Below are positions 56,755 through 64,000 of a stretch of DNA of 64,000 bases, piece by piece (within the stretch, counting starts at the first letter, position 1; every line of letters begins with the position of its first letter). Below the pieces are notes generated by a model that made no database searches, was not told the DNA's origin, and saw only the letters and a list, made by a program, of their open reading frames with translations. The stretch comes from Caulobacteraceae bacterium (GTDB lineage Bacteria > Pseudomonadota > Alphaproteobacteria > Caulobacterales > Caulobacteraceae): assembly GCA_031291645.1 (NCBI GenBank), contig JARLIQ010000119.1, positions 38,348 through 102,347 on the forward strand, written 5' to 3'. The position numbers and the translations under genes were made by a program.

Positions 56755-56764
56755 GTCTTAAGAC
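56755..56764. promoter_or_regulatory. Palindrome GTCTTAAGAC between phnF and phnG
   Basis: This perfect 10-base palindrome lies 18 bases upstream of phnF, next to its ribosome site and within the divergent control region. GntR/HutC proteins bind short palindromes like this, so it is a candidate PhnF operator for autoregulation. Confidence 0.4.
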
Positions 56765-56815
56765 AGGGGACTAGACAAGTTTTACTGCCGTCAAAGAAAG
56801 TTCATCATCTCATTG

Positions 56816-56844
56816 TTGTTGATAAACTCGCCATCACCTAATCT
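56816..56844 (+). promoter_or_regulatory. Candidate phnG operon promoter
   Basis: TTGTTG (56816-56821) and TAATCT (56839-56844) are separated by 17 bases in an AT-rich stretch about 50 bases before phnG. Both hexamers match consensus only partly. C-P lyase operons are usually phosphate-controlled, but I could not place a PHO box with confidence. Confidence 0.3.
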
Positions 56845-56891
56845 TTGAATTCGATAAATGCAACATATTGCTTAGTTGTTGGAGATGATCG

Positions 56892-57362
56892 ATGGCGGTC
56901 GAAGCGCTTGTCGAGGCCACGTCCGAACGGAGACGCTGGCTCTCGATCCTGGCCAAGGCGCCGTCCAAGGACGTGATTGCGGCCTGGGACGGCCTGGCCG
57001 AGCGGCCGGCCTATAAGGCGCTGCGCGCGCCGGAGGTCGGCATGGTCCTGGTCCGCGGGCGCATGGGCGGGACGGGCGACGCCTTCAACCTCGGCGAGAT
57101 GACCGTCACCCGTGCGGCCGTCCGCCTGGACAGTGGTGAGACGGGGATCGGCTATGTCGCCGGCCGAGACCGCCAGCACGCCGAGATCGCCGCGGCGGTC
57201 GACGCCATGATGCAGTCGGCCAACCTGCGCCCCGCCGTCGAAGGCGCGGTGGTCGCCCATCTCGCCCGCAGCCAGGACGAACGCCGCGACGCCGCCGCCC
57301 GCAAGGCCGCGGCCACCAAGGTCGATTTCTTCACCATGGTCCGTACCCGGAGCCCCGGCTGA
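56892..57362 (+). CDS. phnG: C-P lyase core subunit PhnG
   Basis: This 156-residue subunit is close to the usual length (about 150). RRRWLSILAKA at the start, then VGMVLVRGRMGGTGDAFNLG (near residue 50) and GYVAGRDRQHAEIAAAVDA are family features. With PhnH, PhnI and PhnL it attaches methylphosphonate to ribose of ATP. A GGAG ribosome site precedes the ATG, and its stop overlaps the phnH start by one base. It is first in the rightward operon. Confidence 0.93.
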   Translation: MAVEALVEATSERRRWLSILAKAPSKDVIAAWDGLAERPAYKALRAPEVGMVLVRGRMGGTGDAFNLGEMTVTRAAVRLDSGETGIGYVAGRDRQHAEIAAAVDAMMQSANLRPAVEGAVVAHLARSQDERRDAAARKAAATKVDFFTMVRTRSPG

Positions 57363-57988
57363 TGCCCGCTTGCCCCCCCGCCATCCTCAACCTGGCCGAC
57401 GTCGCCGCGGCCTTCATCGACCCGACCCGGGAGTCCCAGGCGGTGTTCCGCAAGGTGATGGACGCCGTGGCCCGCCCGGGCACGATCCAGGACCTGGCCT
57501 TCGCCCCCGACGCGCCCCAGGGCTTGGACCGCGCCGCCGGCGCCGTGGCGCTGACCCTGTTCGACTTCGAGACCCCGGTCTGGCTCGATCCGGCCCTGCG
57601 CGGCGGGACCGCCGAGGGATGGATGCGCTTCCACTGCGGCTGTCCCCTGACGGACGACCCGGTCAAGGCCGCTTTCGCCTTGATCACGGACGCCCTGGCC
57701 GCCCCCGAACTCGCCGCCTTCAACCAGGGCGACGCCAAGTACCCGGACCGTTCGACAACCCTGGTCGTCCAGCTTCCGGCGCTGGACGGCGGCCCGCGGG
57801 TCACGCTCACCGGACCCGGGATCAGGAGCGAGGCCTCGCTCGCCCTGGCCGGCCTGCCGAACGGCTTCTGGGAACAGGCCCAGGCCAACCAGGCGAAATT
57901 CCAATTCGGCGTCGATCTGATCTTCGTCGCCGCCGATCGCCTGACCGCCTTACCGCGCTCGACGCGCGTCACCATTCAAGGAAATTGA
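57362..57988 (+). CDS. phnH: C-P lyase core subunit PhnH
   Basis: This 208-residue subunit carries the family's opening AAAFIDPTRESQAVFRKVMD and the downstream LTLFDFETPVWLDP, FHCGCPLTDDP and GPGIRSEASL segments. PhnH is part of the PhnGHIJ core complex and is needed for the nucleosidase-like first step. It overlaps phnG by one base and ends one base before phnI. Confidence 0.93.
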   Translation: MPACPPAILNLADVAAAFIDPTRESQAVFRKVMDAVARPGTIQDLAFAPDAPQGLDRAAGAVALTLFDFETPVWLDPALRGGTAEGWMRFHCGCPLTDDPVKAAFALITDALAAPELAAFNQGDAKYPDRSTTLVVQLPALDGGPRVTLTGPGIRSEASLALAGLPNGFWEQAQANQAKFQFGVDLIFVAADRLTALPRSTRVTIQGN

Positions 57989-57989
57989 C

Positions 57990-59093
57990 ATGGCCTACGT
58001 GGCAGTAAAGGGCGGGGAGAAGGCGATCACCAACGCCCACCGCTGGCTCGCGGAAGACCGCCGGGGTGATACGGCGGCGCCGGAAATCGAAGTCGCCCAG
58101 CTGCGCGAACAGCTGTCGCTGGCCGTAGACCGGGTGATGAGCGAGGGGTCCTGTTACGACCGCGACCTGGCGGCCCTGGCGATCAAGCAGTCACGCGGCG
58201 ACCTGCCGGAAGCGATCTTCCTGACGCGGGCCTACCGCACCACCCTGCCCCGCTTCGGCGCGTCCCTGCCGGTCGAGACCGCCCAGATGGCGGTCCGCCG
58301 TCGCGTGTCGGCCGCCTTCAAGGACATACCGGGCGGCCAGGTGCTCGGCCCGACGTTCGACTACACCCACCGGCTGCTGGACTTCACCCTCGCCGCCGAC
58401 GGAGAGACCCCGATCGACGGCGCGACGCAGGCCGACGAAGCCCTGGCCTATCCGATGCCCACCATAGCCTCGGTCTTCGCTCATGAAGACCTGTTGGAAG
58501 CCGACGCCCGGACGGCCGAGGCCGAGCCCTTCGACCTCACCCGCGAGCCCATGGCGTTCCCGGCCGGCCGGGATCAGCGGCTGCAGGCCCTGGCCCGGGG
58601 CGACGAGGGCTTCCTGCTCAGCCTGGCCTATTCCTCGCAACGCGGCTGGGGCAGCACCCATCCGCTCTGCGCCGAGATCCGCCTGGGCGAGGTCGCCGTG
58701 GAGTTCGTTCCCGACGAACTGGGCTTCGCCATCGAGATCGGCGAAGTGACGCTGACCGAGTGCCAGATGATCTCCACCGATGCCGGAGGGGTCGACAAGG
58801 CTCCGCAGTTCACCCGCGGCTACGGCCTGACCTTCGGCCACTGCGAACGCAAGGCCATGTCCATGGCCATCGTCGATCGGGCGCTGCGCGACGGCGCCGC
58901 CAACGAGGCCAGCGCCCCGGTGCAGGACGAGGAGTTCGTCCTCTACCACTCCGACAATGTGGAGGCGTCCGGGTTCGTGCAGCATCTGAAGTTGCCGCAC
59001 TACGTCGACTTCCAAGCCGATCTGCAACTGATCCGACGCCTGCGCCGCGAGCACGCCGCGCGCGAGGCCGCGATGAAGGAAGCCGCGGAATGA
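57990..59093 (+). CDS. phnI: C-P lyase core subunit PhnI
   Basis: This 367-residue catalytic subunit displaces adenine from ATP to make the ribose phosphonate. It starts MAYVAVKGGEKAI, as in other PhnI proteins. FDYTHRLLDFTL, the LAYSSQRGWGSTHPLCAEIR block (near residue 212) and TRGYGLTFGHCERKAMSMAI are conserved. An AAGGA ribosome site lies 7 bases before the ATG, and its stop overlaps phnJ (ATGA). Confidence 0.94.
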   Translation: MAYVAVKGGEKAITNAHRWLAEDRRGDTAAPEIEVAQLREQLSLAVDRVMSEGSCYDRDLAALAIKQSRGDLPEAIFLTRAYRTTLPRFGASLPVETAQMAVRRRVSAAFKDIPGGQVLGPTFDYTHRLLDFTLAADGETPIDGATQADEALAYPMPTIASVFAHEDLLEADARTAEAEPFDLTREPMAFPAGRDQRLQALARGDEGFLLSLAYSSQRGWGSTHPLCAEIRLGEVAVEFVPDELGFAIEIGEVTLTECQMISTDAGGVDKAPQFTRGYGLTFGHCERKAMSMAIVDRALRDGAANEASAPVQDEEFVLYHSDNVEASGFVQHLKLPHYVDFQADLQLIRRLRREHAAREAAMKEAAE

Positions 59094-59998
59094 ACGCCCG
59101 TCCCAACGAGCCGGAGCGCTATTACAACTACGCCTACCTGGATGAGCAGACCAAACGGATGATCCGTCGTTCGATCCTGAAGGCCCTGGCCATCCCCGGC
59201 TACCAGGTGCCTTTCGGCTCGCGCGAGATGCCGGTGCCCTACGGCTGGGGCACGGGGGGGATCCAGTTGACCGCGGCGATCATCGGCCCCGACGACGTCT
59301 ACAAGTGCATCGACCAAGGCGCCGATGACACCACCAACGCCGTCTCCATCCGCCGCTTCTTCGCCCAGGTCGCCGATGTGGCCGTCACCGAGGACACCGG
59401 CGAGGCGACCATCATCCAGACCCGCCACCGCATCCCCGAACAGCCGTTGAAGGCCGGCCAGGTGCTGGTCTTCCAGGTGCCTCAGCCCGAACCGCTACGC
59501 GGTCTGGAGGCGCGCGAGACCGAGACCCGCGCGATGCACGCCTACGAGGAATATGGCCTGCAGTACGTCTCCCTCTACGAAAGCGTCGCCACCTATGGGC
59601 GCATCGCCTCGACGGTGGGCTATCCGACGATGGTCGACGAGCGCTACCTGATGAGCCCCTCGCCCATCCCCAAGTTCGACAATCCGAAGATGGGCGACAA
59701 CGAAGCCATCCTGCTGTTCGGCGCCGGCCGCGAGAAGCGGATCTATGCGGTTCCCCCGCACACGACCGTCCGCAGCCTGGATTTCGAGGACTACCCCTTC
59801 GAGACCCAGACCTGGGACGAGAACTGCGCCCTTTGCGGCGCGCAGGACAGCTACCTCGACGAGGTGGTGCTCGACGACACCGGGGCGCGGATGTTCGTCT
59901 GCTCCGACAGCCATTTCTGTGCGGATCGCCGCGCCGCGGGCCACGTCGGCCCCATGGCCGATCACCAGCTCGCCGCCCTCGAAACGGAGCCGACGTGA
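59090..59998 (+). CDS. phnJ: C-P lyase PhnJ (radical SAM carbon-phosphorus bond cleaving subunit)
   Basis: This 302-residue enzyme uses a four-iron cluster and S-adenosylmethionine to break the C-P bond, giving an alkane and ribose 1,2-cyclic phosphate 5-phosphate. The four family cysteines are present with the expected spacing: Cys246, Cys249 (CALC), Cys271 and Cys277 (CSDSHFC). The N-terminus has NYAYLDEQTKRMIRRSILKA and YGWGTGGIQLTA, where the glycine radical site is expected. The start overlaps the phnI stop, and its own stop overlaps phnK (TGATG). Confidence 0.95.
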   Translation: MNARPNEPERYYNYAYLDEQTKRMIRRSILKALAIPGYQVPFGSREMPVPYGWGTGGIQLTAAIIGPDDVYKCIDQGADDTTNAVSIRRFFAQVADVAVTEDTGEATIIQTRHRIPEQPLKAGQVLVFQVPQPEPLRGLEARETETRAMHAYEEYGLQYVSLYESVATYGRIASTVGYPTMVDERYLMSPSPIPKFDNPKMGDNEAILLFGAGREKRIYAVPPHTTVRSLDFEDYPFETQTWDENCALCGAQDSYLDEVVLDDTGARMFVCSDSHFCADRRAAGHVGPMADHQLAALETEPT

Positions 59999-60795
59999 TG
60001 AATGCGATCCCGCAAGCGATCGAGGCCGCGCCGCTGCTGCGTGTGGACGGTCTCACCAAGTGGTACGGCCATGTCGCGGGCTGCCGTGATGTCTCGTTCG
60101 AGCTGCGCCGGGGCGAAGTCCTCGGCGTGGTGGGAGAGAGCGGTTCGGGCAAGACCACGCTGCTCAACTGCATTTCCGGAAGGCTGCCCCCGTCCTCCGG
60201 CACGGTCGAGTTCGACACCTCCCGCTTCGGCCTGACGGACATCTACGGCCTCAACGAGCCGGATCGCCGGCGCATGCAACGCGAGGAATGGGGCTTCGTG
60301 CACCAGAATCCGCGCGACGGCCTGCGCATGCGCGTCTCCGGCGGCGCCAACGTCGCCGAGCCGCTGATGAACCTCGGCAATCGCCACTACGGCAAGATGC
60401 GCTCGGCCACGGTCGAGTGGCTCCAGCGGGTGGAGCTCGACACGCGCCGCATCGACGACAAGCCGCGCAACTTCTCCGGCGGCATGCAGCAGCGCATCCA
60501 GGTCGCGCGCAATCTGATCCATGGCCCGCGGCTGGTGTTCATGGACGAGCCCACCGGCGGCCTCGACGTCTCGGTCCAGGCCCGCCTCCTCGACCTGCTG
60601 CGCGAACTGGTCCGCGACCTGGGCCTGGCCGTCATCATCGTCACGCACGACATGGCCGTGGCCCGGCTGATGGCTGACCGCCTGATCGTCATGAAGGATG
60701 GCTTCGTGGTCGAGACCGGCCTCACCGATCAGGTGTTGGACGATCCTCAGCACGCCTACAGCCAGCTTCTCGTCTCCTCCGTCCTGCAGATTTAG
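59998..60795 (+). CDS. phnK: C-P lyase accessory ATPase PhnK
   Basis: This 265-residue ABC-type ATPase has Walker A GESGSGKTT, signature FSGGMQQRIQVARNL and Walker B LVFMDEPTGGLDVS, with the switch histidine in IIVTHDMAV. It has no membrane partner; PhnK docks on the PhnGHIJ complex. The ATG at 59998 follows a possible GTG and shares a base with the phnJ stop. Confidence 0.93.
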   Translation: MNAIPQAIEAAPLLRVDGLTKWYGHVAGCRDVSFELRRGEVLGVVGESGSGKTTLLNCISGRLPPSSGTVEFDTSRFGLTDIYGLNEPDRRRMQREEWGFVHQNPRDGLRMRVSGGANVAEPLMNLGNRHYGKMRSATVEWLQRVELDTRRIDDKPRNFSGGMQQRIQVARNLIHGPRLVFMDEPTGGLDVSVQARLLDLLRELVRDLGLAVIIVTHDMAVARLMADRLIVMKDGFVVETGLTDQVLDDPQHAYSQLLVSSVLQI

Positions 60796-60803
60796 GCTCC
60801 GTC

Positions 60804-61508
60804 ATGAGCAACCAACCGCTGATCATGGTCGATGGCCTCGCCAAGACCTTCATCCTGCACAACGCCGATGGCGCCACGATCCCGGTCTTCGAAGGCCTTC
60901 GCCTGGAGGTCGCTCCGGGCGAATGCGTCGTGCTGGCCGGAGAGTCCGGCGTCGGCAAGTCGACGCTGATGCGCTCCATCTACGGTAACTACCTGCCGAG
61001 CCGCGGCGCCGTGCGCGTCCTGCACGACGGCGCCTATGTCGACATCACGCGCGCCCCGCCCCACCAGGTGCTGGACGTTCGGCGTCGGACATTGGGCTAT
61101 GTCAGCCAGTTCCTGCGGGTGATCCCCCGGATCTCGACCCTGCAGCTGGTTATGGAGCCGCTGCTGGAGAACGGCGCGGGCCCGCAGGAGGCGCGAGAGC
61201 GGGCCGAGCACCTGCTCGGCGCCTTGCGCCTGCCCAAGGCCCACTGGGACCTGCCGCCCGCAACCTTTTCCGGAGGCGAGCAACAGCGGGTGAACATCGC
61301 CCGCAGCTTCATCCGCAACTATCCCGTGTTGCTCCTGGACGAACCCACCGCCTCGCTGGACGCCGAGAACCGCGCCATCGTGGTCCAGCTCGTCAAGCAG
61401 GCGCTCGGGAATGGGGCGGCGATGATCGGCATCTTCCACGACCGCGACGTCCGCGACGCCGTCGCCACCAAGCTTTTCAGCGTGTCCGAGTACAAGGCTG
61501 CGGCTTAA
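60804..61508 (+). CDS. phnL: C-P lyase accessory ATPase PhnL
   Basis: This 234-residue ABC-type ATPase has Walker A GESGVGKST (near residue 50), signature FSGGEQQRVNIARSF and Walker B VLLLDEPTASLDAE. FILHNADGATIPVF near the start is typical of PhnL. It works with PhnGHI in the first step of phosphonate use. It lies 8 bases after phnK and 4 bases before phnM. Confidence 0.93.
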   Translation: MSNQPLIMVDGLAKTFILHNADGATIPVFEGLRLEVAPGECVVLAGESGVGKSTLMRSIYGNYLPSRGAVRVLHDGAYVDITRAPPHQVLDVRRRTLGYVSQFLRVIPRISTLQLVMEPLLENGAGPQEARERAEHLLGALRLPKAHWDLPPATFSGGEQQRVNIARSFIRNYPVLLLDEPTASLDAENRAIVVQLVKQALGNGAAMIGIFHDRDVRDAVATKLFSVSEYKAAA

Positions 61509-61512
61509 GTCC

Positions 61513-62652
61513 ATGGAACAGCGCATCTTTGCCCAGGCCATCGTCACCCCTCACGGCCTGCTCGGCGGCGAGGTCGTGATCCGCGCCGGCGTCATTTTGG
61601 CGGTGGATGCCCGCAAGGAGCCATCGCCCCAGGCCCTGGACTGGTCTGCGGACTGGCTGATCCCCGGGCTGGTCGACATCCACACCGACAACCTCGAAAA
61701 GCACTACCAGCCGCGGCCCGGCGCGCTCTGGGACGCCTATGGCGCGGCGTTGGCCCACGATGGCCAGTGCGCCTCGGCCGGGATCACCACGGTGCTGGAC
61801 TCGCTCAGTCTCCATGGCCGCAAGGACGGCCTCGATCGCAGGGCCTCGCTCGGCCCGATGATCAGGGGTATCGACGCGGCCCAGTCCGACGGCGCCTTGC
61901 GGGCCGAACACCTGCTGCACCTGCGCTGCGAGGTGACCAACCCCGAACTGCTGCGCCTGCTCGAACCCCATGTCGACAATCCGCGACTGAGACTGCTGTC
62001 AGTGATGGATCACACCCCCGGACAACGCCAGACGACCGATGTCTCGAACCTGGAGGCCCGGATGGTGGCGGCCGGCCACAGCGAAGAAGAGATCGGCGAG
62101 ATGCTGAGCCGGCGCCATGCCGGCCGCGACCCCACGGTGGCGCAGGCCAACCGCCGCAGCGTCGTGGCCTTCTCCCGCGAATATGGCGTGCCGCTCTGCG
62201 CCCATGACGACGCCACGATCGAGCAGGTCGAGGAGGCCCGCGACGACGGCTGTGTCATCGCAGAGTTCCCGGTGACGCTGGCCGCCGCCCAGGCCGCGCG
62301 CAAACACGGCATGGGCGTCTGCATGGGGGGGCCGAATTTCGTGCGGGGATCCTCACATTCGGGCAATCTTTCGGCCCGTGAGTGCGCCGAACACGACGTG
62401 CTCGACATCCTGGCCTCGGACTATGTCCCGCTCTCCATGCTGCGTTCCGCCTTCATGCTGATCGACGACTTCGGCTGGCCGGCCCACAAGGCCCTGGCCA
62501 CGGTGACCGCCGGCCCGGCCCGTTGGCTCGGCCTGGATGACCGTGGCGAGATCGCGCCCGGCCAGCGGGCCGACCTGGTGCGGGTTTCGCGGCGCACCGC
62601 CGGCTGGCCGGTCCCGTCCGAGGTCTGGCGGCAAGGCCGGCGCGTCGCATGA
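61513..62652 (+). CDS. phnM: Alpha-D-ribose 1-methylphosphonate 5-triphosphate diphosphatase (PhnM, copy 2)
   Basis: This 379-residue enzyme has the same motifs as the leftward copy: GLVDIHTDNLEKHYQPRP, SAGITTVLDSLSLHG, LLSVMDHTPGQRQT, CAHDDATIEQVEEA, CMGGPNFVRGSSHSGN and ASDYVPLSMLRSAFM. It keeps all visible metal ligands, so both copies look functional. Its place in the main operon makes it the primary PhnM by position. The ATG at 61513 is 4 bases after phnL, and its stop overlaps the DUF1045 start (ATGA). Confidence 0.93.
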   Translation: MEQRIFAQAIVTPHGLLGGEVVIRAGVILAVDARKEPSPQALDWSADWLIPGLVDIHTDNLEKHYQPRPGALWDAYGAALAHDGQCASAGITTVLDSLSLHGRKDGLDRRASLGPMIRGIDAAQSDGALRAEHLLHLRCEVTNPELLRLLEPHVDNPRLRLLSVMDHTPGQRQTTDVSNLEARMVAAGHSEEEIGEMLSRRHAGRDPTVAQANRRSVVAFSREYGVPLCAHDDATIEQVEEARDDGCVIAEFPVTLAAAQAARKHGMGVCMGGPNFVRGSSHSGNLSARECAEHDVLDILASDYVPLSMLRSAFMLIDDFGWPAHKALATVTAGPARWLGLDDRGEIAPGQRADLVRVSRRTAGWPVPSEVWRQGRRVA

Positions 62653-63356
62653 CGGCGCGCTACGCGATCTACTACGCCCCGCCCGCCGACACGCCGCTCT
62701 GGCGCAAGGCCGCAGCCTGGCTCGGCCGCGACGCCTATACCGGCGAGCCGCGCGCCCGTCCCCGGTTGGCGGGCCTGGAGGGGCTGGACCTCGACGCCCT
62801 GACCGCCGATCCGCGCGGCTATGGCTTCCACGCCACTCTGAAGGCGCCCTTCGAGCTGGCCGCAGGCGCCGCCGAAAGCGAACTGCTCTCCGCCGCCGGC
62901 GAGTTCGCGGCGCGCCAATCGCCGTTTGAGGCCGCCATGGCGCCAGCCGCGCTCGGCCGCTTCCTGGCCTTTCGACTGCAGGCGACGACAACGCGGATGC
63001 AGGACCTGCACGCCGCCTGCGTCCGCGATTTCGAGCCGTTCCGCGCGCCGCTCTCCGATCAAGACCTCGCGCGGCGGCGCAAGGCGCCCCTGACAAGCGA
63101 ACAGGATGTGCGGCTGGCGACGTGGGGCTATCCCTACGTGTTCGACGACTTTCGCTTCCACATGACGCTGACCGGTCAGATCGCGGACGAGGCGGTGCGC
63201 GCCGGGGCGCTGGAGGTCCTGTGCGAACATTTCGAGGCCGAGACCGGCCCGCATCGTTTTGACGGGATCGCCGTCTTCAAACAGGCGGACCGCGCCCGGC
63301 CGTTCGACATTCTTCAGCGTTTCGACTTCCGGGCCGCGGCCCTGGCTAAGGCCTGA
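62649..63356 (+). CDS. DUF1045 family protein, putative 2H phosphoesterase of phosphonate metabolism
   Basis: This 235-residue protein of the DUF1045 family is commonly found with phn genes. It has two HxT motifs: His61/Thr63 in [10 protein letters not shown] and His171/Thr173 in FHMTLTG. These are the catalytic signature of 2H cyclic phosphodiesterases. I infer that it opens the ribose 1,2-cyclic phosphate left by PhnJ, the job done in E. coli by PhnP, which is absent here. It overlaps phnM by 4 bases and converges on phnN, overlapping it by 11 bases. Confidence 0.85.
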   Translation: MTARYAIYYAPPADTPLWRKAAAWLGRDAYTGEPRARPRLAGLEGLDLDALTADPRGYGFHATLKAPFELAAGAAESELLSAAGEFAARQSPFEAAMAPAALGRFLAFRLQATTTRMQDLHAACVRDFEPFRAPLSDQDLARRRKAPLTSEQDVRLATWGYPYVFDDFRFHMTLTGQIADEAVRAGALEVLCEHFEAETGPHRFDGIAVFKQADRARPFDILQRFDFRAAALAKA

Positions 63357-63879
63357 TCGCGGCCACGAGCCGGGCCACACCCTCCTGCGGGGCCCCGTCG
63401 TTGCGCACCACGATCACATCATCGCCGTCGACCTCGTAGGCCTTGGCCCGGACCAGCCGACCGGCGATGCCGGCCTCGTCCTCGCGCCCCCGATCGCGCA
63501 GCCGCTGGGCCAGCACGTGCGGCTCCGCGGTGATCGAGACCACCCGCAACGTCCCGTAGCGGCTGCGGGCGGCGTCCAGCACCTGGCGCGAGACGTTCAC
63601 CACCACGATGCGGCCGGCTGCGAGACTCGCGTCGATATCCAGACACACGCCATAGGCCAGACCATGGGCCCGCCAGGCTAGGGCGTAGCCGCCGGCGGCG
63701 TCGCGCGCCGCAAACTCGGCCTCGCCGATCGGGACGTGATCTTCGCCGCCGGCCTCGGCCGGGCGGGTGATCTGTCGTCGGGGAAACACCACGCGAGGAT
63801 CGCCCGCGAGCACGGCCTTGGCGCCGTCCAGCAGGGTGTCCTTGCCCACCCCGGAAGGACCGACGACCAGCACCAGCAC
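63346..63879 (-). CDS. phnN: Ribose 1,5-bisphosphokinase PhnN
   Basis: This 177-residue kinase, close to the usual length of about 185, turns ribose 1,5-bisphosphate into PRPP and so closes the phosphonate pathway. The P-loop is GPSGVGKDT at residues 7-15. [27 protein letters not shown] and [13 protein letters not shown] are family segments. The start is taken as a GTG at 63879, with GAGG 5 bases upstream. It overlaps the stop of the hexapeptide gene behind it. An ATG further upstream would place a long, unrelated leader inside that gene. Confidence 0.9.
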   Translation of the reverse strand: MLVLVVGPSGVGKDTLLDGAKAVLAGDPRVVFPRRQITRPAEAGGEDHVPIGEAEFAARDAAGGYALAWRAHGLAYGVCLDIDASLAAGRIVVVNVSRQVLDAARSRYGTLRVVSITAEPHVLAQRLRDRGREDEAGIAGRLVRAKAYEVDGDDVIVVRNDGAPQEGVARLVAAIRP

Positions 63880-63886
63880 GCCAGCC

Positions 63887-64000
63887 TCAGGCGTGTTTCT
63901 CGACGAAGGCGTCGGCGTCGAGATGGCGGAAGTCCTCGAGGGCGCCGGCGAGGCGGTCATGGGTCCAGTCCCACCAGGAAAGAGCGAGCAGACCATCCTG
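63887..64000 (-). CDS. Hexapeptide-repeat acyltransferase of phosphonate metabolism (C-terminal fragment, runs off right edge)
   Basis: Only the last 37 codons are present. [20 protein letters not shown] and [14 protein letters not shown] match the tail of the DapH/GlmU-related left-handed beta-helix acetyltransferases that accompany phn genes and of chloramphenicol acetyltransferases of that fold. The catalytic part is outside the window. It is 7 bases upstream of phnN on the same strand, which supports the phosphonate-related assignment. Confidence 0.65.
   Translation of the reverse strand, partial: QDGLLALSWWDWTHDRLAGALEDFRHLDADAFVEKHA

Overview
The window looks like chromosomal DNA of a high-GC (roughly two-thirds G+C) Gram-negative bacterium. 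The organism is most likely an alphaproteobacterium near Caulobacter/Phenylobacterium. This is an inference from three TonB-dependent receptors, a TPR-sulfotransferase beside a receptor, NodT/RND efflux, and a phosphonate operon that carries a DUF1045 gene and a hexapeptide acyltransferase. No rRNA, tRNA, CRISPR array, insertion sequence or phage gene was seen. Genes are dense and many overlap by 1-11 bases.

Layout. (1) 1-8.7 kb: start of a glutathione S-transferase gene, then a TetR repressor divergent from a three-gene RND multidrug pump, a PP2C-like phosphatase, a GNAT acetyltransferase and two very small proteins. (2) 8.8-21.5 kb: a near-complete reductive pyrimidine degradation locus. 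It has the two subunits of dihydropyrimidine dehydrogenase (PreT/PreA), an NCS1 nucleobase permease, dihydropyrimidinase, an N-carbamoyl-beta-alanine amidohydrolase, an omega-amino acid:pyruvate transaminase and CoA-acylating (methyl)malonate-semialdehyde dehydrogenase. LysR and XRE-cupin regulators and a GhrA-like dehydrogenase accompany them. Together these would take uracil (or thymine) to acetyl-CoA (or propionyl-CoA). (3) 21.9-35 kb: a rightward cluster starts with pseudouridine kinase (fused to a DNA-binding domain) and pseudouridine-5'-phosphate glycosidase, which release uracil for region 2. It continues with a polyamine-type ABC importer, a TauD-family dioxygenase, a TonB receptor, an isopenicillin-N-synthase-like 2-oxoglutarate oxygenase and a class II aldolase-like protein. 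A convergent nucleoside hydrolase and a second IPNS-like oxygenase follow. I read regions 2 and 3 together as one island for scavenging modified nucleosides or pyrimidines. The part played by the three 2-oxoglutarate oxygenases is the most promising undescribed piece.

(4) 35-49.2 kb: a long leftward run. It contains a TonB receptor, a MocR-like regulator that lacks the PLP lysine, a carbon-nitrogen hydrolase, a second TonB receptor, a TPR-sulfotransferase, a large secreted serine hydrolase, an MFS transporter and an M20 amidohydrolase. It looks like an uptake-and-hydrolysis unit for an amide or peptide-like compound. (5) 49.6-54 kb: a DUF6886-type protein and a heterodimeric ABC exporter with one degenerate ATP site. 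(6) 54.1-64 kb: a C-P lyase (phosphonate) locus. Leftward it has phnF-phnM and an endonuclease/exonuclease/phosphatase-family gene; rightward it has phnGHIJKLM plus a 2H-phosphoesterase-like DUF1045 gene. phnN and the end of a hexapeptide acyltransferase gene converge from the right edge. phnM is present twice, and no metallo-beta-lactamase PhnP or PhnCDE importer is seen within the window.
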